Part shown: positions 1 to 7,485 of the stretch, in pieces
Layout of the letters: the number at the start of each line of letters is the position of its first letter
Numbering within the stretch: the first letter of the stretch is position 1
Assembly: GCF_026410085.1 (NCBI RefSeq)
Contig: NZ_CP112866.1
Span: 4,339,001 to 4,403,000, forward strand
Direction: 5' to 3'
Length of the DNA: 64,000 nt
Origin: Pseudomonas quebecensis
GTDB taxonomy: Bacteria; Pseudomonadota; Gammaproteobacteria; Pseudomonadales; Pseudomonadaceae
The notes under the pieces: generated by a model
What the model was told of the DNA's origin: nothing
Seen by the model: only the letters and a program-made list of their open reading frames with translations
The model's database searches: none
Made by a program: the position numbers and the translations under genes

Positions 1-2
1 TG

Positions 3-338
3 CGGGCCCGCATCTCCGAGGTGGCCCATCAAGGCTCTACCTTCCCTGCCATCGCTGATTTGCATGGGGGGGCGGGACTGCAGGAAGGCTACTACTACGG
101 TGCTGACAATACCCATTTTCAGATTGATTATGACTCCTCCCGCAACCTGGCGAAGGTCCATGTCACCTCTGAAGGGCACCTCTCTATGCCGGAGCAAGAC
201 ATCAACCGCGTTCCCGGCGTACAGGTAACCATCAAGAGAAGCTTCACGATTGGCGAGGGTAATCAGTCGAACAGCTTATATGAGATCGGCAAAGCGGCCC
301 CCACCACAATCGATGTCAGCGTCACAGCCAATCCATAA
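3..338 (+). CDS. C-terminal part of an unknown protein (5' end outside window)
   Basis: The reading frame is open from the first bases of the window to a TAA at 336-338, so this is probably the 3' end of a longer gene. A GTG at 21 is possible but has no convincing ribosome-binding site. The visible 112 residues are polar and mostly beta-prone, with a Gly/Tyr-rich stretch (EGYYYGADN) and a Thr/Val-rich end, and no membrane segment. I do not recognise a family. Base composition is less GC-biased than in the following dpp genes, which may hint at a different origin. A hairpin at 372-400 closes the unit before the dpp locus. Confidence 0.4.
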   Translation, partial: RARISEVAHQGSTFPAIADLHGGAGLQEGYYYGADNTHFQIDYDSSRNLAKVHVTSEGHLSMPEQDINRVPGVQVTIKRSFTIGEGNQSNSLYEIGKAAPTTIDVSVTANP

Positions 339-371
339 AACCGGCGAATAACTTCTTACTTGACTCCCCTG

Positions 372-400
372 AACGGCGGTAACCTCGGTGACCGCCGTTT
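372..400 (+). terminator. Rho-independent-like hairpin after the first gene
   Basis: AACGGCGGT pairs with ACCGCCGTT around a short loop and is followed by TTTCGTT. It separates the partial gene upstream from the first dppA paralogue. Confidence 0.5.
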
Positions 401-443
401 TCGTTCGGGCAGCTTTTATACGCCTGCCACTTCAGGAGTCTCC

Positions 444-2045
444 ATGGAAAGAACCGTCTTGAAACCGCTGATCCTGGCTGCAAGCCTTCTGGCTTTCATG
501 CCTCTCGCCCACGCTGCCAGCACCCTGGTCTATTGCTCCGAAGCCAGCCCCGCCGGCTTCGACCCCAGCCAGTACACCAGCGGCACCGATTTCGATGCCT
601 CCGCCGAAACCGTATTTAACCGCCTGACCCAGTTCAAGCGCGGCGGTACCGAAGTCGAACCTGGCCTGGCGACAAGCTGGGAGGTGTCCAACGACGGGCT
701 GACCTACACCTTTCATCTGCGCGAAGGGGTGAAATTCCACACCACCGACTTCTTTACGCCGACCCGCGACTTCAATGCCGACGACGTGCTGTTTACCTTC
801 AATCGCCTGTTGGATGCGCAAAGCCCGTTCCGCAAGGCTTACCCGTCCGAGTCGCCGTATTTCACCGATATGGGCCTGAACACCACGATCAAGCACATCG
901 ACAAACTCGACGATCACACCGTGCGTTTCAGCCTGAACAACGTCGACGCCTCGTTCGTGCAAAACCTGGCCATGAGCTTCGCCTCGGTGCAGTCCGCCGA
1001 ATACGCCACGCAGCTGTTGAAGGAAGGCAAGGCGGCCGACATCAACCAGAAACCTGTGGGCACCGGGCCGTTCGTATTCAAGCGTTATCAGAAAGACTCG
1101 CAGATTCGCTACGTCGCCAATAAACAGTATTGGAAACCCGAGGACGTAAAACTCGACAACCTGGTGTTCGCTATCACCCCCGACGCCGCCTCGCGCCTGC
1201 AAAAACTCAAGGCCGGCGAATGCCAGGTCAGCGGGTACCCGCGCCCGGCCGACATCGAAATAATGAAACAGGACCCCAACCTGCGCGTACTGCAACAGGC
1301 CGGTTTCAACCTGGGGTTCCTGGCCTACAACGTGACGCACCCGCCGCTGGACCAGCTCAAGGTGCGCCAGGCGCTGGACATGGCCATCGACAAACCCGCC
1401 ATCATCAAGGCGGTGTATCAGGGCGCCGGACAATTGGCGCAGAACGCGCTGCCACCGGCCCAGTGGTCTTATGACCCATCGGTGAAGGACGCGCCCTACG
1501 ACCCGACCAAGGCCAAGGCGCTACTAAAAGAAGCAGGGGTTGCACCAGGTACCACCATCGATCTGTGGGCGATGACCGTGCAACGCGCTTCCAATCCAAA
1601 CGCGCGCATGTCGGCGCAAATGATCCAACAGGATTGGGCCAAAGTAGGCATCAAGGCCAACATCGTCAGCTATGAGTGGGGCGAATACATCAAGCGCGCC
1701 AAAAATGGCGAGCATGACGCGATGATTTATGGCTGGACCGGCGACAACGGCGACCCGGATAACTGGCTGGGCGTGCTCTACAGTTGTGCCGCGGTCAAGG
1801 GCAGCAACTACGCCAAATGGTGTAACCCGACATACGACAAACTGGTGCAGCAGGCCAAAGTCAGCAACGACCGCGAGCAGCGCATCAAGTGGTATCAACA
1901 GGCGCAAAAAATCCTTAAGGAACAAGTACCTATAACGCCTATTGCGAACTCGACGGTTTTCCAACCCCTGCGCAAGGAGGTCCAGGACTTCAAGATCAGC
2001 CCGTTTGGGCTGACGCCGTTCTACGGGGTGAGTCTGGAGAAGTAA
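444..2045 (+). CDS. dppA: Periplasmic di/oligopeptide-binding protein, DppA paralogue 1
   Basis: This is a 533-aa extracytoplasmic solute-binding protein of the SBP_bac_5 family that should capture di- or tripeptides in the periplasm and deliver them to the DppBCDF permease. A Sec signal peptide covers about residues 1-25 (hydrophobic core, AHA cleavage site). Family features include the early STLVYCSEASPAGFDP segment, LREGVKFH near residue 95, and the GDNGDPDNWL motif near 435. I chose ATG 444 because CAGGAG lies just upstream and the signal peptide starts there; the longer frame from 360 has no such support. It is the first of four paralogues in the cluster. A strong terminator follows, so it may be transcribed alone. 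Substrate range cannot be read from sequence. Confidence 0.93.
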   Translation: MERTVLKPLILAASLLAFMPLAHAASTLVYCSEASPAGFDPSQYTSGTDFDASAETVFNRLTQFKRGGTEVEPGLATSWEVSNDGLTYTFHLREGVKFHTTDFFTPTRDFNADDVLFTFNRLLDAQSPFRKAYPSESPYFTDMGLNTTIKHIDKLDDHTVRFSLNNVDASFVQNLAMSFASVQSAEYATQLLKEGKAADINQKPVGTGPFVFKRYQKDSQIRYVANKQYWKPEDVKLDNLVFAITPDAASRLQKLKAGECQVSGYPRPADIEIMKQDPNLRVLQQAGFNLGFLAYNVTHPPLDQLKVRQALDMAIDKPAIIKAVYQGAGQLAQNALPPAQWSYDPSVKDAPYDPTKAKALLKEAGVAPGTTIDLWAMTVQRASNPNARMSAQMIQQDWAKVGIKANIVSYEWGEYIKRAKNGEHDAMIYGWTGDNGDPDNWLGVLYSCAAVKGSNYAKWCNPTYDKLVQQAKVSNDREQRIKWYQQAQKILKEQVPITPIANSTVFQPLRKEVQDFKISPFGLTPFYGVSLEK

Positions 2046-2052
2046 CAACCGC

Positions 2053-2093
2053 GCCCCAACCGAGTGCGCTAGACGCCTCGGTGGGGCTTTTTT
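2053..2093 (+). terminator. Rho-independent terminator after dppA paralogue 1
   Basis: GCCCCAACCGAG (2053-2064) pairs with CTCGGTGGGGC (2077-2087) and is followed by six T residues. Confidence 0.85.
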
Positions 2094-2131
2094 GGTGCGG
2101 CCGCTGCACCGAAAAAACCCTCAAAAGACGT

Positions 2132-2159
2132 GCAATTATGTCGAAACTTTCATAATTGC
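2132..2159. promoter_or_regulatory. Inverted repeat upstream of dppA paralogue 2 (candidate operator)
   Basis: GCAATTATG (2132-2140) and CATAATTGC (2151-2159) are perfect 9-bp arms separated by 10 bp. An offset pair ATGTCG/CGACAT (2138-2143 and 2159-2164) overlaps it. There is no T-run, and it lies about 145 bp before the next start codon, so an operator is more likely than a terminator. The binding protein is unknown. Confidence 0.45.
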
Positions 2160-2303
2160 GACATTCCTGTACGTTCGTACCACTCTTTCCGCCTTGCAAC
2201 TGTTCAACATCTTGCAATGGGTATGGCGCCTGCATAAGTATCCGCAGGCCGACTCACGAGGTCGCCCTCACCACCAAAAATGACAACAAATCATGAGGCC
2301 AAC

Positions 2304-3932
2304 ATGCTTAAACACGCAGTCCTTCCGCTATTAGTCAGCGCTGGCCTTATGGCCGCGGCCCCTTTCGCCCACGCGGCGGCTAACCTGGTGTTCTGCTCCG
2401 AGGGGAGCCCGGCCGGTTTCGATCCAGGCCAGTACACCACCGGAACAGACTTCGATGCTTCGGCCGAAACCATGTTCAACCGCCTCAGTCAGTTCGAGCG
2501 CGGCGGCACCGCCGTGGTACCTGGCCTGGCCACCAGCTGGGATGTGTCCCCGGATGGCCTGACCTACACCTTCCACCTGCGTGAAGGCGTCAAGTTCCAT
2601 ACCACCCCGTACTTCAAGCCCACTCGTGAATTCTCGGCCGACGACGTACTGTTCACCTTTAACCGGATGATCAATAAAGACGATCCATTCCGTAAGGCCT
2701 ACCCTACCGAGTTCCCGTACTTCACGGACATGGGGATGGACACCAATATCAAGAACATCGAGAAAATCGATGACCACACCGTCAAGTTCACCCTTGGCAC
2801 CGTGGATGCGGCATTTATCCAGAACCTGGCCATGAGCTTCGCGTCGATCCAATCGGCCGAATACGCAGCCCAGCTGTTGAAAGAAGGCAAGCCTGCGGAC
2901 ATCAACCAGAAGCCTGTCGGCACTGGCCCGTTCGTGTTCAAGAGCTACCAGAAAGACTCCAACATTCGTTACACCGGCAACAAGGATTACTGGAAGCCCG
3001 AAGACGTGAAGATCGACAACCTGATCTTCGCCATCACCACCGACCCGTCGGTGCGCATCCAGAAGCTCAAGAAAAACGAATGCCAGATCACCCTTTTCCC
3101 GCGTCCGGCCGACCTCAAGGCACTGGGCGAAGACAAGGACCTGAAACTGCCGCACCAGGCCGGTTTCAACCTGGGCTACGTGGCCTACAACGTCATGGAC
3201 AAGGTCAAGGGCAGCGACCAGCCCAACCCGCTGGCTGACCTGCGTGTGCGCCAGGCGCTGGACATGGCGGTGAACAAGCAGCAGATCATCGACTCCGTCT
3301 ACCAGGGCGCGGGGCAACTGGCCGTCAACGCCATGCCGCCGACCCAGTGGTCCTATGACACCACCATCAAAGATGCCAAGTACGACCCTGAGAAAGCCAA
3401 GGCGCTGCTCAAGGAAGCCGGCGTCAAGGAAGGCACCGAGATCGTGCTGTGGGCCATGCCGGTTCAGCGTCCGTACAACCCGAACGCCAAGCTGATGGCA
3501 GAGATGCTGCAGAACGACTGGTCCAAGATCGGCCTGAAGGTCAAGATCACCAGCTACGAGTGGGGCGAGTACATCAAGCGCTCCAAAGGCGGCGAGAACC
3601 AGGCCATGATCATTGGCTGGAGCGGCGACAATGGTGACCCGGACAACTGGCTGAACGTGCTGTTCGGCTGCGACTCGCTGTCCGGCAACAACTTCTCCAA
3701 GTGGTGTGACAAGAAATTCGACGGCATCGTGAAGGAGGCCAAGGCCACTTCCGACGTCGCTAAACGCACCGAGCTGTACAAGCAGGCGCAACATATCCTC
3801 AAAGATGCAGTCCCGATGACACCTATCGCGCACTCGACGGTGTATCAACCCATGCGTAACACCGTGCAGGACTTCAAGATCAGCCCATTCGGCCTGAACT
3901 CGTTCTATGGCGTTAGCGTAAGCGGCAAGTAA
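2304..3932 (+). CDS. dppA: Periplasmic di/oligopeptide-binding protein, DppA paralogue 2
   Basis: This 542-aa SBP_bac_5 protein is closely similar to its neighbours along its length. The signal peptide is about residues 1-25 (MLKHAV start, PFAHAA cleavage region). The GDNGDPDNWL motif is present near residue 440. I chose ATG 2304 because TGAGG lies 8-12 bp upstream and the signal peptide begins there; an in-frame ATG at 2280 would add eight charged residues. An insert relative to paralogues 1 and 3 (MDKVKGSDQPNPLAD, around residue 305) enlarges a loop in the second lobe and may alter ligand choice. It is followed by a 13-bp hairpin. The ACAACAAA stretch before the start resembles a Hfq/Crc-type A-rich target. 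Confidence 0.93.
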   Translation: MLKHAVLPLLVSAGLMAAAPFAHAAANLVFCSEGSPAGFDPGQYTTGTDFDASAETMFNRLSQFERGGTAVVPGLATSWDVSPDGLTYTFHLREGVKFHTTPYFKPTREFSADDVLFTFNRMINKDDPFRKAYPTEFPYFTDMGMDTNIKNIEKIDDHTVKFTLGTVDAAFIQNLAMSFASIQSAEYAAQLLKEGKPADINQKPVGTGPFVFKSYQKDSNIRYTGNKDYWKPEDVKIDNLIFAITTDPSVRIQKLKKNECQITLFPRPADLKALGEDKDLKLPHQAGFNLGYVAYNVMDKVKGSDQPNPLADLRVRQALDMAVNKQQIIDSVYQGAGQLAVNAMPPTQWSYDTTIKDAKYDPEKAKALLKEAGVKEGTEIVLWAMPVQRPYNPNAKLMAEMLQNDWSKIGLKVKITSYEWGEYIKRSKGGENQAMIIGWSGDNGDPDNWLNVLFGCDSLSGNNFSKWCDKKFDGIVKEAKATSDVAKRTELYKQAQHILKDAVPMTPIAHSTVYQPMRNTVQDFKISPFGLNSFYGVSVSGK

Positions 3933-3937
3933 GGATC

Positions 3938-3971
3938 AATAACGGCGACGCTTCATAACGTCGCCGTTATT
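3938..3971. terminator. Terminator-like hairpin after dppA paralogue 2
   Basis: A perfect 13-bp stem (AATAACGGCGACG / CGTCGCCGTTATT) with an 8-nt loop lies 5 bp past the stop codon. It has no long T-run, so termination or 3'-end protection are both possible. Confidence 0.55.
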
Positions 3972-4173
3972 GCATCTGCCAGGCCGGTAGGAAACAGACC
4001 ACGTTCACATCCGTTGCGTCCTACAGCAACGAACTGCGATGCGTGACTCCGTTGCCTACAAGGTCAATCCGATTTGGCGCATTTACTGCGAAGTCCGCGA
4101 CCCATAACGTCGTAGGACAGCAGAGATACCCATTTGGGAAAGTCACTTGCTGTGCGTGGGATCAGTGATGTTT

Positions 4174-4192
4174 CCCTGCCCGAAAGGCAGGG
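4174..4192 (+). promoter_or_regulatory. Leader hairpin before dppA paralogue 3; rest of 3972-4236 is non-coding
   Basis: CCCTGCC-CGAAA-GGCAGGG forms a compact hairpin 44 bp before the start codon. The 265 bp between the previous hairpin and this gene hold no plausible coding frame. In P. aeruginosa, as I recall, the regulator gene psdR and a peptidase gene sit in this position; neither is present here. Confidence 0.4.
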
Positions 4193-4236
4193 CGATTGCT
4201 CGCTGATGACAACTACAAACAAGGATCGGGATCGTC

Positions 4237-5841
4237 ATGCGCCATACCACCGTTCTATCCGCAATTTTTGGCACCAGCCTGCTGGCCGTGGCCACGATGG
4301 GCCAAGCCGCCGACAGAAAGAGCCTGGTGTTCTGCTCCGAAGGCAGCCCGGCAGGGTTCGACACCGCGCAATACACCACCGCCACCGATAACGACGCGGC
4401 CGAGCCGCTGTATAACCGCCTGGTCGAGTTTGAAAAAGGCGAGACCAACGTGGTGCCCGGCCTGGCGACCAAATGGGATATTTCCGACGACGGCCTGACC
4501 TACACCTTCCACCTGCGTGAAGGGGTGAAGTTCCACAGCAGCAAGGAATTCAAGCCGACGCGCGACTTCAATGCCGACGACGTGCTGTTCACCTTCAACC
4601 GCATGCTTGACCCTGAACATCCCTTCCGCAAGGCCTACCCCACTGAGTTTCCGTACTTCAACGGGATGAGCCTGAACAAGAACATCGCCAAGGTCGAGAA
4701 AACCGACCCGTACACCGTGGTGATGACCCTGAACACGGTGGACGCCGCGTTCGTGCAAAACATCGCCATGAGCTTCGCCGCAATCCTGTCGGCCGAATAC
4801 GCCGAGCAACTGCTCAAAGAAGGCAAGCCCAGCGACATCAACCAGAAGCCGATCGGTACCGGGCCGTTTGTATTCCAGCGCTACCAGAAAGACTCGCAGA
4901 TCCGTTACGTGGCCAACAAACAGTACTGGGACCCGAGCCGCGTGAAGCTCGACCAACTGATTTTCGCCATCAACACCGACGCATCGGTGCGTGTGCAAAA
5001 GCTCAAGGCCGGCGAATGCCAGGTGACCCTGCATCCGCGTCCCGCCGACGTCGATGCGCTCAAGGCCGACCCGAACCTGCAATTGCTGACCAAACCCGGC
5101 TTCAACCTGGGCTACATCGCTTACAACGTGCGCCACAAGCCCTTCGACCAGCTTGAAGTGCGCCAGGCGCTGGACATGGCGGTGAACAAGCCGAGCATTC
5201 TGAACGCCGTGTACCAGGGCGCCGGGCAATTGGCGGTCAATGCCATGCCGCCGACCCAGTGGTCCTACGACGACACTATCAAAGACGCCGCCTACAACCC
5301 GGAAAAAGCCAAGGAACTGCTCAAGGCCGCCGGCGTGAAGGAAGGCACCGAGATCACCCTGTGGGCGATGCCGGTGCAGCGTCCGTACAACCCCAACGCC
5401 AAGCTGATGGCCGAGATGCTGCAAAGCGACTGGGCCAAGATCGGCCTCAAGGTCAAGATCGTCAGCTACGAGTGGGGTGAATACATCAAGCGCACCAAGA
5501 ACGGTGAGCACGATGTCAGCCTGATCGGCTGGACCGGCGACAACGGTGACCCGGACAACTGGCTGGGCACTCTGTACAGCTGCGACGCCATCGGCGGGAA
5601 CAACTACTCGATGTGGTGTGACCCGGCGTACGACAAGCTGATCAAGCAAGCCAAGGTCGTAACCGACCGTGAACAAAGGACTGTTCTATACAAACAGGCG
5701 CAGCAACTGCTCAAGCAGCAGGTGCCGATCACGCCAGTCGCCCACTCGACGGTCAACCAGCCGTTAAGCGTCAAAGTCGAAGGGTTCAAAGTCAGCCCCT
5801 TCGGCCGCAACGTGTTCTCGGGCGTCAGTATTACCCCATAA
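4237..5841 (+). CDS. dppA: Periplasmic di/oligopeptide-binding protein, DppA paralogue 3
   Basis: This 534-aa SBP_bac_5 protein has a signal peptide of about 24 residues (MRHTTVLSAIFG start, cleavage near GQAA). It keeps the CSEGSPAGFD, LREGVKFH and GDNGDPDNWL family segments. It shares long near-identical blocks with paralogue 2 (for example PVQRPYNPNAKLMAEMLQ), consistent with tandem duplication or gene conversion. It lies directly before the porin gene and, by order, corresponds to dppA3 of the P. aeruginosa dppA3-opdP-dppA4-dppBCDF cluster. The start is supported by AAGGATCGGG upstream. Confidence 0.93.
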   Translation: MRHTTVLSAIFGTSLLAVATMGQAADRKSLVFCSEGSPAGFDTAQYTTATDNDAAEPLYNRLVEFEKGETNVVPGLATKWDISDDGLTYTFHLREGVKFHSSKEFKPTRDFNADDVLFTFNRMLDPEHPFRKAYPTEFPYFNGMSLNKNIAKVEKTDPYTVVMTLNTVDAAFVQNIAMSFAAILSAEYAEQLLKEGKPSDINQKPIGTGPFVFQRYQKDSQIRYVANKQYWDPSRVKLDQLIFAINTDASVRVQKLKAGECQVTLHPRPADVDALKADPNLQLLTKPGFNLGYIAYNVRHKPFDQLEVRQALDMAVNKPSILNAVYQGAGQLAVNAMPPTQWSYDDTIKDAAYNPEKAKELLKAAGVKEGTEITLWAMPVQRPYNPNAKLMAEMLQSDWAKIGLKVKIVSYEWGEYIKRTKNGEHDVSLIGWTGDNGDPDNWLGTLYSCDAIGGNNYSMWCDPAYDKLIKQAKVVTDREQRTVLYKQAQQLLKQQVPITPVAHSTVNQPLSVKVEGFKVSPFGRNVFSGVSITP

Positions 5842-5916
5842 GAAAATAACCGGATTGCGCAGGGCGAATGCCGCCCTGCTGCAAACGTGCAGCCTTTGAT
5901 TGGGATTTTTCCTACG

Positions 5917-5928
5917 GCAAACGTTTGC
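5917..5928. promoter_or_regulatory. LacI-family-like operator palindrome before the porin gene
   Basis: GCAAACGTTTGC is a perfect 12-bp palindrome centred on CG, as in operators of LacI-family regulators such as PurR. It lies 83 bp before the opdP start. The regulator is unknown; PsdR, known for this locus in P. aeruginosa, belongs to a different family. Confidence 0.45.
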
Positions 5929-6011
5929 AATGGCTTGAACGAGTTACACACCAATAGCCGGTTCACCTAAAAAGACCGGCATAAAAAAAGAGAACCAAAG
6001 GAGCTTCACCC

Positions 6012-7406
6012 ATGAAACTGAGCAGCAAAGCGCTTCTGGCCCTGGCCATCAGCAGCATCACGGCCACCGCCTACGCAGAACCGGCCAGCCAGGACTTCGT
6101 TCCGACGACATTGGCAGGCACCAGTGCGCAAAGCGAAGCCAAGGGTTTTATCGAAGATTTCACTCTGGGCGGCACCACGCGTAACTGGTATTCCCACGAA
6201 AGCAAATACCGTGGCGGCACCTTTTCCTACCAGAAGCACGGCGAAACCCGCACCGACCGTAACCGTACCAACTGGGTGCAGGGCACTATCCTTAACGCCA
6301 GCTCGGGGTTCACCCAGGGCACTGTCGGTGTCAAGACTGAAGTAGCGGTTTACAACGCGCTGGTCCTGGACCGCAGCAAGCGTGACATCAAAGGCGGCTC
6401 CAACCGCACCCTGGCCGACTCCAACGGCGACGCCGTCGACCAATGGAGCAAACTGGGCCTGGCCAACGTGCAGTTCCGCGTATCCAACACCACGTTGACC
6501 GCCGGTCGCCAGAATTTCAGCAGCGGCATCGTCGACACCATCGGCAACCGTGCACTGCCTTCAAGCTTTGAAGGTGTGAGCTTCAACAGCGAAGAATTCA
6601 GCAACCTGTCGTTCCAGGGCGGCGTGTTTGACCGCGTTTCGCCACGTACCGAGCAGAGCCTGTCGAAATTCCGCAGCGAATACGGCAATGGCGTTGAGAC
6701 CGACAAAGTCTCCACTCTGGGCGTGAACTATCAGCCGCTGAAAAGCCTGAAAACCAGCTTCTTTGCCGCCAACGTGAAGGACTTCTGGAACCAGTACTAC
6801 TTCGGCGCTACCCACGAACTGGGCGACGCTCAACAACTGGGGCTGACCACCGGTTTCAACTACTACAAGACGGTCGATGAAGGCAAAAAAGAGATGGGGG
6901 AAATCGACAACGATACCTTCTCCCTGTCCCTGGGACTGACTCACCAGGCACACAGCCTGACCTTCGCTTACCAGCAAGTGAACGGTAACGAGTACTTCGA
7001 CTACCTGCACGAAACCAACGGCATCTACCTGGCCAACTCCCTGACCTCGGACTTCAACGGCCCGAACGAGAAGTCCTTCCAGATCGCCTACGCCATCAAC
7101 ATGGCCGAATACGGCGTGCCAGGCTTGAAGTTCAACGCCTACTCGGCCCGCGGCTGGGACATCGACGGCACCCACTACACCGGCAACAATGGCCGGGCCA
7201 AGTTCGCCTACGACGGCATCCAGTCTCAAGACGGCGAGAAGCATCAGGAATACGGTGTAGGCGCCTCTTACGCCCTGCAAAGCGGTCCGCTCAAAGCCAC
7301 GACCGTGCGCGCGACGTATGTTGAGCACCGTGGCAGCGAGTTCCAGTCCGACGGCAGCATCAAAGAATTCCGTCTGGTCACCACCATCCCATTCAACATT
7401 CTTTAA
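6012..7406 (+). CDS. opdP: OprD-family outer-membrane porin, OpdP-like (peptide uptake)
   Basis: This 464-aa protein has an N-terminal Sec signal peptide (residues 1-22, TATAYAE) and the alternating beta-strand pattern of an 18-strand OprD-family barrel. It contains FIEDFTLGGTTRNWY near residue 50 and a C-terminal strand LVTTIPFNIL. OprD-type porins give specific passage to basic amino acids, peptides or carboxylates. The position between two dppA genes and the same order as in P. aeruginosa point to di/tripeptides. AAAGGAG precedes ATG 6012. A stable hairpin at 7420-7448 lies between it and the next gene and could set the porin:binding-protein ratio. Confidence 0.9.
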   Translation: MKLSSKALLALAISSITATAYAEPASQDFVPTTLAGTSAQSEAKGFIEDFTLGGTTRNWYSHESKYRGGTFSYQKHGETRTDRNRTNWVQGTILNASSGFTQGTVGVKTEVAVYNALVLDRSKRDIKGGSNRTLADSNGDAVDQWSKLGLANVQFRVSNTTLTAGRQNFSSGIVDTIGNRALPSSFEGVSFNSEEFSNLSFQGGVFDRVSPRTEQSLSKFRSEYGNGVETDKVSTLGVNYQPLKSLKTSFFAANVKDFWNQYYFGATHELGDAQQLGLTTGFNYYKTVDEGKKEMGEIDNDTFSLSLGLTHQAHSLTFAYQQVNGNEYFDYLHETNGIYLANSLTSDFNGPNEKSFQIAYAINMAEYGVPGLKFNAYSARGWDIDGTHYTGNNGRAKFAYDGIQSQDGEKHQEYGVGASYALQSGPLKATTVRATYVEHRGSEFQSDGSIKEFRLVTTIPFNIL

Positions 7407-7419
7407 TCAGCACCAGGTA

Positions 7420-7448
7420 GACGGCAGGCTCAGGACGAGCCTGCCGTC
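7420..7448 (+). promoter_or_regulatory. Intercistronic hairpin between porin and dppA paralogue 4
   Basis: A perfect 12-bp stem (GACGGCAGGCTC / GAGCCTGCCGTC) with a 5-nt loop lies 14 bp after the porin stop. It has no T-run, so partial termination or mRNA stabilisation is more likely than full termination. Confidence 0.55.
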
Positions 7449-7485
7449 CACGTTGTCTGGTCCCATCGATTGCAGAGGGCTCTTA

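Noticed and set aside
2092..2283. Plus-strand frame of 63 codons between dppA paralogues 1 and 2
   Set aside because: It starts inside the terminator tail, has no ribosome-binding site and covers the inverted repeat; treated as non-coding control region.
2331..3848. Long antisense open frame of about 500 codons opposite dppA paralogue 2 (similar ones opposite the other dppA genes, prfC, fruA and fruB)
   Set aside because: These are shadows caused by strong third-position GC bias; the opposite strand encodes a clear conserved protein in each case.
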